Shown here piece by piece: positions 36,375 to 43,607 of a stretch of DNA of 64,000 nt. Below the pieces are notes generated by a model, which had not been told where the DNA came from, searched no databases, and worked only from the letters and a program-made list of their open reading frames with translations. Numbering within the stretch: position 1 is the stretch's first letter; each line of letters starts with the position of its first letter. Source of the stretch: Streptosporangium roseum DSM 43021 (GTDB lineage Bacteria; Actinomycetota; Actinomycetes; Streptosporangiales; Streptosporangiaceae); assembly GCF_000024865.1 (NCBI RefSeq), contig NC_013595.1, positions 1,178,001-1,242,000 on the forward strand. The letters run 5' to 3'. A program made the position numbers and the translations under genes.

Positions 36375-38654
36375 ATGGATACGGCGACACTGGCCGCGGG
36401 CGCGGAGCACGATGAGGAGGTGCCGGAATCACGGCCACGGTCACGGCTGCTCGCCGTGCTCCCGGGTACGGCCGCCGCGGCGGTGACCGTCTGCACGTTG
36501 ACGGCCTACGGCACCCCGCCGTCGGCGATCGGGCTCTTCGCGCTCTACGTGGCGTTCGGCCTCACCCTCCCGGGGACCCTGCTCTGGCGTGCACTCGCCC
36601 GGCTGCCGTCCCCGCCGGCCGTCGACCTCGCCGCGGGCACGGCGCTGGGATACGCGCTGGAGGTCCTGCTCTACCTGGCGGCCCGCGCCGTGGGCCATCC
36701 CGGACTGATCCTGCTCGGCCCGCCGGCCGTGATCGCGGTCTTCCTCGCGCATCCCCGCCTGCGCCGCCACTGGCGGACCGCCACGGAGAGGCGGATCCCC
36801 GTCCGGGCCGCCGCCGCCATGGCCGCGGTGTTCTGCTTCCTCGTCGTCTCCAGCGGCCTCACCTTCTTCGGCGGCCACGGCCTGCGATGGCCGGAGAACG
36901 GGAACCCGTACGTCGACATGCCCTTCCACCTGGGGCTCGTCGGCGAGCTGCGCCACCATCTGCCGCCGACCACCCCCCACGTGCTGGGCGAGCCGCTGTC
37001 CTACCACTGGTTCGTCTACGCGGACATGGCCGCCACGAGCTGGGCGACCGGGATCGAGGCCCAGACACTCCTGTACCGCCTCGCGGTCCTTCCGATGATC
37101 GCGATCTCCGTCGTGCTCGTCCCGGCCGTGGCCTTCATGATCACCGGGACGTGGCGGGCAGGCGTCCTGGGGCTGCTCATCACCTGCTTCGCCGGCCCGC
37201 TGGATCCCTACCCGTGGACGGTGGCGGACTTCCCGGGAGGCCCGTCGAACATCTCCCTGGCGTGGCTGAGCCCCACCCAGACGTTCGGAGCCGCGCTCTT
37301 CGCTGCTTTCACCCTGCCGGTGGTCGCCCTGCTGGGGCGGAGGGCGCCGGGCAGATCGATCTTCGTGCCGGTGGCCGTGCTGCTCGTCGCGCTGGCGGGG
37401 GCGAAGGCCACCTATCTCCCGTTGCTGGCCGCCGGGCTCTGCCTGCTCGCCGCGGTGGAGTGGACGCGGTCGAGGCGGCTGGACCGCACCCTGGTGGCGC
37501 TCGGCCTCCTCACCCTCGTGACGCTGGCGTTCGCGCAGCTCGTCCTCTTCGGCGGGGCCTCGCAGGGGCTGCGGGTCTCGCCGTTCTCCACGGCCGTCAG
37601 GTTCGTCATGTGGTCCGTCCCCGGCAGCGGCTCCGGCGACCTCCAGATCGCTCCCGCGCTGCTGTCCCTGGTCTTCCTGCTGGCATGGGCCGCCCTCTGG
37701 GCGGGCGCCTTCGGGCGCCGGGCCGCGCCCGGTTCCGGGCCGGACCGGGCGCTGACGCTGTTCCTGGGGATCGGGCTGGGCGGCGTCGGCGCGGTGACCG
37801 TGTTCGGGCACCCGGGCATGAGCCAGATGTACTTCCTCACCGCGGCCAGGCCGTACCTGTCGATCGCCGCCGCGGCCGGCGTCCTGGCCGCCCTGGCGGC
37901 CGTCCCCCGGCGGTCGCGCGTCCGGCTGGTCTGCGCCTGCGGGGCGGCCGGCGGCGCGGTGGCGCTGCTGGTCGCCGCGGTGCGGCCGGAGTCCCCGCCC
38001 GGTCTCGCGGAGCTCGGCGGCCTGGGTTCCGTCGCCGTCCTCGTGCTGCCTGTGATCGTGCCGTGCGCGGTCGCGGGCGCCGCGATCTGCCTGCTCTGGC
38101 GGCTCCGGTGGCGGTGGGCGGGCGTACTCCTGCTGCTCGCCGGCTTCTCGGCGCCCACGGTGGTCCAGTCCGTGGTCGCGGGCCTGACCTACAGGGTCCC
38201 GGTGCAGACGACGGAGATCCCGGCGGAAGGGGTGGCGGTCGCGCGCTGGCTGCGGGACCACTCGGGCCCGGACGACGTCGTCGCGACCAACGCCCACTGC
38301 CGGTTCGCCGTCTCCGACTCCTGTGACAACCGGCATTTCTGGATATCTGGCTATACCGAGAGGCGGGTCCTGGTCGAGGGCTGGGGATACACGGCGCGGA
38401 CGCTGGCGTCGCTGACCGACGTCGACCGGGAACCCATGGGCGCGGTCCCGTTCTGGGACGCGGAGCTGCTGGCGGCCAACGACGCCGTCTTCACCGCTCC
38501 CACCGCGCGGGCGGTCGACCTGCTCGCGCGACGCTACGGCGTGCGCTGGCTGATGGTCGACAGGAGGCGCCCCCTGACCGCGCCGGACCTCGGACAGTTC
38601 GCCCGGCTCCGCTACGCGAGGGGATCGTTCGCCGTCTACTCGACCCTCTCCTGA
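36375..38654 (+). CDS. Large polytopic membrane protein, GT-C-like
   Basis: A 759-residue protein with at least twelve hydrophobic helices. An exoplasmic loop after helix 4 contains PYVDMPFHLGLVGELRHH and LSYHWFVYADMAATSW; an Asp in such a first large loop is characteristic of GT-C glycosyltransferases using polyprenyl-phosphate sugars. The C-terminal 150 residues are soluble (GVAVARWLRDHSGPDDVVATNAHC, then YGVRWLMVDRR), also like GT-C periplasmic domains. No closer family is recognised. It may belong to the surface-polymer set that begins further right. The 288-bp gap upstream (36087-36374) shows no gene. Confidence 0.7.
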   Translation: MDTATLAAGAEHDEEVPESRPRSRLLAVLPGTAAAAVTVCTLTAYGTPPSAIGLFALYVAFGLTLPGTLLWRALARLPSPPAVDLAAGTALGYALEVLLYLAARAVGHPGLILLGPPAVIAVFLAHPRLRRHWRTATERRIPVRAAAAMAAVFCFLVVSSGLTFFGGHGLRWPENGNPYVDMPFHLGLVGELRHHLPPTTPHVLGEPLSYHWFVYADMAATSWATGIEAQTLLYRLAVLPMIAISVVLVPAVAFMITGTWRAGVLGLLITCFAGPLDPYPWTVADFPGGPSNISLAWLSPTQTFGAALFAAFTLPVVALLGRRAPGRSIFVPVAVLLVALAGAKATYLPLLAAGLCLLAAVEWTRSRRLDRTLVALGLLTLVTLAFAQLVLFGGASQGLRVSPFSTAVRFVMWSVPGSGSGDLQIAPALLSLVFLLAWAALWAGAFGRRAAPGSGPDRALTLFLGIGLGGVGAVTVFGHPGMSQMYFLTAARPYLSIAAAAGVLAALAAVPRRSRVRLVCACGAAGGAVALLVAAVRPESPPGLAELGGLGSVAVLVLPVIVPCAVAGAAICLLWRLRWRWAGVLLLLAGFSAPTVVQSVVAGLTYRVPVQTTEIPAEGVAVARWLRDHSGPDDVVATNAHCRFAVSDSCDNRHFWISGYTERRVLVEGWGYTARTLASLTDVDREPMGAVPFWDAELLAANDAVFTAPTARAVDLLARRYGVRWLMVDRRRPLTAPDLGQFARLRYARGSFAVYSTLS

Positions 38655-38920
38655 GCGCCGCGCCGTCCGCGCGGTGTCACGCGATCGGTCACGGGGACAT
38701 GTCGGTAGCTCACAGGCGGTGTGTCGCATATATGGCGAATGTGCTATTCGTGGACGCCAATGAGCTCCATCCCCTACATTGAGACTTGATCTTTGCCGAT
38801 CGCACCGGCGGTGAGAAGGCACTCGTGCCCGGTGCCTCCCGGACGCCACCTCCTCCGCCGGCCGGCCGCCTGCGCCGAGGGCTGTCGTTCAACCCGCCGA
38901 GCGCATGGAAGGTGTATCGA
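38655..38920 (+). promoter_or_regulatory. Promoter region of the WXG/YbaB operon
   Basis: A 266-bp gap. The part 38710-38790 is AT-richer (CATATATGG and TGAGACTTGATC words) and is a likely promoter. GGAAGG (38907-38912) is the ribosome site of the next gene. An open frame reaching back to 38786 exists but has no start signal of comparable quality. Confidence 0.4.
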
Positions 38921-39601
38921 GTGTCCGACGGCGTCTCTTCGAGCCCGACATATCCGGACTCATCTGCGAGTCCTTCGCCGAGTGCCTCTGGGACGCCCGG
39001 TCCGTCCCCCAGCGGCTCCGGGTCGTCCAGTCCTTCGCCGAGTGGCTCCGGGTCGCCCAGCCCGTCACCCAGTGATTCCGGGTCGCCCAGCCCGTCACCG
39101 AGCCCGTCGACCGGCAGCCCGAGCCCTTCTCCATCGGGTCAACCCTCGTGCCCGCACGATCCCCCGTGCCTGATCCGCCCATGCCTGCCGGAAGACAGAC
39201 TGGGCCGTGAGGGGCGCAGCCCCCTTTGGCCTGAGCCGAAAGACCACGTTCCCACCCCGGCCCAGCCCGCCGAGTCTGCACCGGATGACAAGGACGGCTA
39301 CGAGGCGCGGACCGGCAAGATCGTCGCATTCGCCAACGTGATGCTTGAGGCCGAGGCGAACGTCGGCAGGCTCAAGGTCAAGGCCCCCATGGTCGACCAC
39401 TGGAACCCGCTGTTCGGCATCCCCGACGTCGCTGCGCCTTTTGTCAACAGGCTCAACGGTTACATCGGGGAATGGGTCGAAGCCGCGGGAACCCTGCAGC
39501 GAGTGCTTGGTGAGGACGCGCCAAACCTCATCCGCGTGGCAAAGACATATCGCGACGCCAACGAGGGCGCTGGAAAAGCCGCCGATCAGATCAACCGGTG
39601 A
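38921..39601 (+). CDS. Ser/Pro-repeat protein with WXG/EspC-like C-terminal helical domain
   Basis: A 226-residue protein. Residues about 20-85 are a low-complexity run of SPSPSGSG units, then a short Cys/Pro-rich piece, and from about 130 to the end an alpha-helical domain (YEARTGKIVAFANVMLEAEANV, then IGEWVEAAGTLQRVLGEDAPNLIRVAKTYRDANEGAGKAADQ). The last part resembles the second helix of WXG100/EspC-like ESX substrates. GTG 38921 is chosen because GGAAGG lies 8 nt upstream. First gene of a four-gene operon; 12 nt precede the next ATG. Secretion through a type VII system is an inference; no secretion genes are in the window. Confidence 0.65.
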   Translation: MSDGVSSSPTYPDSSASPSPSASGTPGPSPSGSGSSSPSPSGSGSPSPSPSDSGSPSPSPSPSTGSPSPSPSGQPSCPHDPPCLIRPCLPEDRLGREGRSPLWPEPKDHVPTPAQPAESAPDDKDGYEARTGKIVAFANVMLEAEANVGRLKVKAPMVDHWNPLFGIPDVAAPFVNRLNGYIGEWVEAAGTLQRVLGEDAPNLIRVAKTYRDANEGAGKAADQINR

Positions 39602-39613
39602 AGGAGGTCCTAG

Positions 39614-40513
39614 ATGCCGCCCCCCTCGGGCAATCTGCCCAACAACGACGGACTACGTAGTCGCGCAGCGCGGCTTGAAGCTGAGAGGGCCGCCAAGGCT
39701 GCCAGGGCCGATGGGCTGGCTGAGAGGGCCAGAGTCGGCGGGCTCATCGAGCGGGACAGGATTGGCTGGCAAGCCCAGAGAAGCATGGCTCTCCGGGAAG
39801 CCGAGTGGGCCAAGGCTACCCAGATCAAGCTGGATCCGAAGTTCTTCGAGAGATTGATGAACACGGTCAATGCCAGCAAGCACCGGCTCCTTACGGGGTT
39901 TGCCGGGGCAGGCCTTCTCGTGGTGGGTGGTGCGCTGGCCCTTTACGCCATCAGGCACATGGCCGACCCCAGCGAGTTCTTCGACGATCGGAGTAAGTGG
40001 AACGAAATGCTGGGCGATCTCAAGCTCAGCGCCTGGGACGTGTGGATCACTTACTTCAGCGAGGTCTCGCCGTACTGGAAGGGGCACGCGTCCGAAACGG
40101 TCCAGCGCTATCTCAGGTTCGAGTTGATCGGCATGTTCGACGAGCTCGGCCGCATCGCCACCGAGATAAGCGGAACCTTGACCAGCCTGGCCTGGGATGT
40201 CATGGATTACGACATGAAGCTCGCCGAGTTGCTGGTTGGGTCCGTCGGCTTCTTCACGTTACTCCTGCCGATCAAGGCGACCATGGTCGGCCAGATGGCC
40301 TTGGGGGCGGCCGCCCTCGTGGTCTTCAAGCTGCTCTGGGACCTGATACAGCAGTTCACCGCAAAGATCAAAGCACTCGACGCCAAGCTGGAGACCCTCG
40401 GCCACAAGATCTTCGAACTCCGGGGGCTCTTCAACGTGGGTGACAACAAACTGCACCTGAAGCCGGTGGGCTACGACCCCAACCTCTGGGTGCCCGTCAC
40501 CAAGGAAAACTAG
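39614..40513 (+). CDS. Membrane protein with WXG motif, unknown function
   Basis: A 299-residue protein. Residues 1-75 are a charged, probably helical or coiled region (RAARLEAERAAKAARADGL). A transmembrane segment lies near 95-113 (GFAGAGLLVVGGALALYAI). A soluble helical part contains YWKGHASETVQRYL, a W-x-G motif in the turn-like context of WXG100 proteins. A second hydrophobic hairpin spans about 208-245. No enzyme motif is visible. The ribosome site GAAGGAGG is strong. GC content is lower than that of the neighbours (about 53 percent over 39841-39900), suggesting acquisition by transfer. Confidence 0.65.
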   Translation: MPPPSGNLPNNDGLRSRAARLEAERAAKAARADGLAERARVGGLIERDRIGWQAQRSMALREAEWAKATQIKLDPKFFERLMNTVNASKHRLLTGFAGAGLLVVGGALALYAIRHMADPSEFFDDRSKWNEMLGDLKLSAWDVWITYFSEVSPYWKGHASETVQRYLRFELIGMFDELGRIATEISGTLTSLAWDVMDYDMKLAELLVGSVGFFTLLLPIKATMVGQMALGAAALVVFKLLWDLIQQFTAKIKALDAKLETLGHKIFELRGLFNVGDNKLHLKPVGYDPNLWVPVTKEN

Positions 40514-40893
40514 TGACACACATCGGCGCGGGCGGTGAGGAGGACCTCCTGCGGTTGTTCCGCGAGGTCGAGCGTATGGCCGACACGTTCGCAGACGGGA
40601 CGCGAGAGCTGGACGAGCGGAGGGTGACGGGTGCCGACGGCAGCGGCCGGGTGGTGGCCACGGTGACGGGCTCGGCGCGGCTCCTGCGCGTGCGCATCGA
40701 CCCGCGGGCGATGCGCGACCTCGACCATGTGGCACTGAGCCAGGCCGTGCTGGACGCGGTCGGAGCGGCGCGCCGGGCCGCGGCGGAAGGGCTGGACGAG
40801 ATCCTGGACAGGCTGAACGGCGGCCGGCCGCGGCCCGACCCGGACGACGATTCGTTCGCGCCCTACCTCGACGCGTTTCTGCGGGAGGGCTAG
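40513..40893 (+). CDS. YbaB/EbfC-family protein, copy 1
   Basis: A 126-residue small protein with the YbaB/EbfC pattern: an N-terminal helix (DLLRLFREVERMADTF), a beta sheet (RRVTGADGSGRVVATVTGSARLLRVRIDPRAM) and a C-terminal helix (ALSQAVLDAVGAARRAAAEGLDEI). Family members bind DNA as dimers, but in actinobacteria they often sit beside ESX-type genes with unknown roles. GTG 40513 overlaps the stop of the previous gene by one base (TAGTG), so translation is coupled. Confidence 0.82.
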   Translation: MTHIGAGGEEDLLRLFREVERMADTFADGTRELDERRVTGADGSGRVVATVTGSARLLRVRIDPRAMRDLDHVALSQAVLDAVGAARRAAAEGLDEILDRLNGGRPRPDPDDDSFAPYLDAFLREG

Positions 40894-40895
40894 GC

Positions 40896-41285
40896 ATGGA
40901 TGAGACAGACAGACTGCGGATGTTCACAGAGCGGCTGGAGCGGCTGGAGCGGCGGTCGGCGGCTCTGGCCGAGACCGAGGCGACGGCGGAGCAGTGGGCC
41001 ACGCGGGAGTTCACCGGCGAGGTCGACAGGGGCGGGATCACGGCGACCGTGGACGCCTCGGGAAACCTGCTGGCCCTCGACATCAGCCAGCTGAGCAAGC
41101 GGCGGCATGACGGCGTGACGCTCGGCGACGCCCTGGTCGAGGCGATCCACAAGGCCGAGCAGGCCGCGAGTGAGGCGAGGGCCACGCTGACGGGCGACCT
41201 GGGTGCCGACTGGGGCGTCGACCTGGGAGACCTGTTCGGCGACGCCAAACGCCTCTTCGAGGCTGGTGGCGGCCCGCACCGTTAG
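40896..41285 (+). CDS. YbaB/EbfC-family protein, copy 2
   Basis: A 129-residue relative of the preceding protein: long N-terminal helix (RLRMFTERLERLERRSAALAETEATAEQW), sheet (REFTGEVDRGGITATVDASGNLLALDIS) and C-terminal helix (GDALVEAIHKAEQAASEARATL), then a short acidic tail. It starts 3 nt after the previous stop with GGGAGGG at 6 nt. Two different YbaB-like proteins in tandem could form a heterodimer. Confidence 0.8.
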   Translation: MDETDRLRMFTERLERLERRSAALAETEATAEQWATREFTGEVDRGGITATVDASGNLLALDISQLSKRRHDGVTLGDALVEAIHKAEQAASEARATLTGDLGADWGVDLGDLFGDAKRLFEAGGGPHR

Positions 41286-41480
41286 GACGTCGTCACGTCG
41301 CCTCCGGCGGGTGGTGTTCTGGCGGCGGGCGCCTGCTGACCGGTAGGCCATCGGCTGGACGGGGCCACGGCGGACAGGGCTCCGTCCCGGGCTTCACGCT
41401 CCGCGAGCCGAGCACGTCCGACGGGTCGGTGGCCGCGGGCGGGCCCGACGGGCACATGGGCGGGCAGCCTCTCACGCATC

Positions 41481-41497
41481 GCGTAGTTACACTACGC
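41481..41497. promoter_or_regulatory. Inverted repeat upstream of the acp-fkbH operon
   Basis: Perfect 6-bp arms GCGTAG and CTACGC around a 5-nt AT-rich centre, 59 bp before the ACP start. It lies in the 270-bp gap that otherwise holds no gene. It may be an operator or part of a promoter. Confidence 0.35.
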
Positions 41498-41555
41498 TGT
41501 CGCGACGATACCGTGAGCTACTCCACTGCCTGCCGTGACCGAAAGGGCGAAATCG

Positions 41556-41822
41556 GTGCAAGATCATATCGATACGCAGATCAGGGCGTTCATCGAGCCG
41601 CGCTTCCCCGGCCGGGGCTGGAGCGATGACGACGACATCTTCGCCCTGGGGTTCGTCGACTCGATGTTCGCGATGGAGGTCGTGATGTTCGTCGAGCGGA
41701 CCTTCGCGGTGACGGTGCCCAACGACGAGCTCCACATGGACAACTTCCGCAGCGTCCACTCCATGGCCGCGCTGGTCCGGCGGATCTCCGCCGGCCCGAA
41801 GACGGGGGCGGTGCCCGCATGA
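41556..41822 (+). CDS. Acyl carrier protein
   Basis: A small acidic four-helix carrier of 88 residues. The phosphopantetheine attachment serine is in GFVDSMFAMEVV near residue 36, a DSL-type motif in which Leu is Met. Start GTG 41556 is chosen over GTG 41535 because AAAGGGCG is suitably spaced before it. The stop overlaps the FkbH-like gene by 4 nt (ATGA). An ACP of this kind beside FkbH normally receives a glyceryl group from 1,3-bisphosphoglycerate. Confidence 0.88.
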   Translation: MQDHIDTQIRAFIEPRFPGRGWSDDDDIFALGFVDSMFAMEVVMFVERTFAVTVPNDELHMDNFRSVHSMAALVRRISAGPKTGAVPA

Positions 41823-42868
41823 CCGCGGGCGTCGAGGGGCGGGGGACCGGCCCGATCAAGTGCGTCGTCTGGGACCTGGACAACACCCTGTGGGACGGCG
41901 TCCTCCTGGAGGACGGGGAGGTCACGCTCCGGCCCGGGGTCGCGGAGGTCGTCAGGGTGCTCGACGAGCGGGGAATCCTGCAGTCGATCGCCAGCAGGAA
42001 CCACGGCCCGGCCGCCATCGAGCAGCTGGAGCGGTTCGGCCTGCGCGACTACTTCCTCGCCCCGCAGATCGGCTGGAACTCCAAGTCCGAGTCCGTGGCG
42101 GCCATCGCGAAGTCCCTGAACATCGGGATCGACACGCTGGCCCTCATCGACGACCAGCCCTTCGAGCTGGAGGAGGTCGCCTTCAGCCACCCCCAGGTGC
42201 TCTGCCTGGACGCCGGCGAGGTGGCGAGGATTCCGGAGATGCCGGTCTTCACGCCGAGGTTCGTCACCGACGACTCCCGCAACCGGCGCTCCATGTACAT
42301 GGGGTCCGAGCTCAGGGACGCCGCCGAGCGGGAGTTCGGCGGGACGAGCGACGACTTCCTGGCCACCCTCGACATGACCTTCTCGATCTCCGCGGCGGCG
42401 GAGGCCGACCTCCGGCGTGCCGAGGAGCTCAGCGTCCGGACCAACCAGCTCAACTCCACCGGCGTCACCTACTCCTACGAGGAGCTGCGCGATTTCGCGC
42501 AGTCCCCCGGCCACCTGCTGCTGGTGGCCGGACTTGAGGACAGGTTCGGCTCCTACGGGAAGATCGGCCTCGCTCTCGTCGAGCGCGGAGCCGAGGTCTG
42601 GACGCTCAAGCTCCTGCTGATGTCCTGCCGGGTGATGTCCCGGGGCGTCGGGACGGTCCTGCTGAACCACGTCATGCGCCTGGCGCGGGACGCCGGGGTG
42701 CGGCTCCAGGCGGAGTTCCTGCCCAACGACCGCAACCGGGTGATGTTCGTGACCTACCGCTTCGCGGGTTTCCAGGAGGTGGAGAGCCGGGGTGAGCTCC
42801 GGATCCTGGAGTCCGACCTCGGGCGCATCCAGGACCCTCCCGCGTACCTCACGGTACGGACCGGCTGA
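41819..42868 (+). CDS. FkbH-like HAD-superfamily protein (glyceryl-ACP formation)
   Basis: A 349-residue HAD-IIIC protein. The phosphatase-type motif VVWDLDNTLWDGVL lies near residue 16, IDDQPFELEE is the third HAD motif, and the C-terminal half is the GNAT-like FkbH domain with SVRTNQLNSTG. Characterised family members dephosphorylate 1,3-bisphosphoglycerate and load the resulting glyceryl unit on an ACP for polyketides or sugar decoration. It is coupled to the ACP gene by overlap, and an acyltransferase (pseH) follows 5 nt downstream. The direct link with PseH is inference. Confidence 0.88.
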   Translation: MTAGVEGRGTGPIKCVVWDLDNTLWDGVLLEDGEVTLRPGVAEVVRVLDERGILQSIASRNHGPAAIEQLERFGLRDYFLAPQIGWNSKSESVAAIAKSLNIGIDTLALIDDQPFELEEVAFSHPQVLCLDAGEVARIPEMPVFTPRFVTDDSRNRRSMYMGSELRDAAEREFGGTSDDFLATLDMTFSISAAAEADLRRAEELSVRTNQLNSTGVTYSYEELRDFAQSPGHLLLVAGLEDRFGSYGKIGLALVERGAEVWTLKLLLMSCRVMSRGVGTVLLNHVMRLARDAGVRLQAEFLPNDRNRVMFVTYRFAGFQEVESRGELRILESDLGRIQDPPAYLTVRTG

Positions 42869-42873
42869 CCGCC

Positions 42874-43362
42874 GTGCTCAGGGGAGCGGTCGAGCGCGAG
42901 TGCGAGATGATCCGGCGGTGGCGCAACCACCCGCGGGTGCGGGGGGTCAGCTTCACCGATCACGAGATCGGCGAGGTCGAACACCGCAGGTGGTGGCGGA
43001 CGGCGATGGCGGACGGCACGCGCCGGGTCCTCGTCTACGAGCACGGCGGCGTGCCGAGCGGAGTGGTAACCCTCTCCGACCACGACGCCCGCGCGCGGCG
43101 GGCCGGATGGGGCTTCTACCTCGACGTCGACGGGCTCGGCGAGCGGGGCGAGCTGCTGGCCGCCTGGATGCGGATCGAGGGCGAGGCCATCGAGTACGCC
43201 TTCGCCGAGTTGGGCATCGCCACGCTGCGCGGCGAGGTGCTGGCCCGTAACGAGGCGGTCAGGACCCTGCACCGCCGCCACGGGTTCATCGAGGTGGGCA
43301 CCTACACGCGCGAGGTGGGAGGCGTCCGGGAGCCCGTCGTCGTCATGGAGCTGACGAGGTGA
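42874..43362 (+). CDS. pseH: PseH-type N-acyltransferase (GNAT)
   Basis: A 162-residue GNAT enzyme. The pattern RWRNHPRVRGVSFTDHEI (N-terminal), GVVTLSDHDARARRAGWGFYLD (central strand) and RNEAVRTLHRRHGFIEVG (cofactor and tail) matches PseH and related RimJ-like enzymes. PseH acylates the 4-amino group of UDP-4-amino-4,6-dideoxy-N-acetyl-beta-L-altrosamine in pseudaminic acid synthesis; the rest of the pathway lies in the next 10 kb. Because an ACP and FkbH come immediately before, the acyl donor might be glyceryl-ACP rather than acetyl-CoA. The GTG start at 42874 has no clear ribosome site and likely depends on coupling. Confidence 0.82.
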   Translation: MLRGAVERECEMIRRWRNHPRVRGVSFTDHEIGEVEHRRWWRTAMADGTRRVLVYEHGGVPSGVVTLSDHDARARRAGWGFYLDVDGLGERGELLAAWMRIEGEAIEYAFAELGIATLRGEVLARNEAVRTLHRRHGFIEVGTYTREVGGVREPVVVMELTR

Positions 43363-43463
43363 TCACGGGACGGCCGCGGCGCCGGCGCCCCAGGCGACCA
43401 CGGCCTGGGGCGGGGCGCCGGCGACCGGGGATCACGGGAGGACGCGCCATCGGCTACCGAGGC

Positions 43464-43605
43464 GATCCCTGGGGGAGGCCGGCGTCGGCTATCAGGTTGA
43501 TCCCTGGGGGGAGGCCGGCGTCGGCTATCAGGTTGATCCCTGGGGGGAGGCCGGCGTCGGCTATCAGGTTGATCCCCGGGGGAAGCCGGCGTCGGCGACC
43601 GGGGT
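43464..43605. repeat. 35-36 bp tandem array between convergent pseH and pseG
   Basis: Four head-to-tail units (43464-43498 of 35 bp, 43499-43534, 43535-43570, and a degenerate fourth to 43605). Units 2 and 3 are identical and unit 1 differs by one missing G. The core is CCGGCGTCGGCTATCAGG. A 12-bp word GGTGATCACGGG flanks the array: at the pseH stop (43358-43369) and at the pseG stop (43603-43614). Confidence 0.92.
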
Positions 43606-43607
43606 GA

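Noticed and set aside
43359..43607. Small open frame encoding a repeated RPASAIRLIPGG peptide
   Set aside because: It is a by-product of the 36-bp array; no ribosome site is visible and the other frames are equally open.
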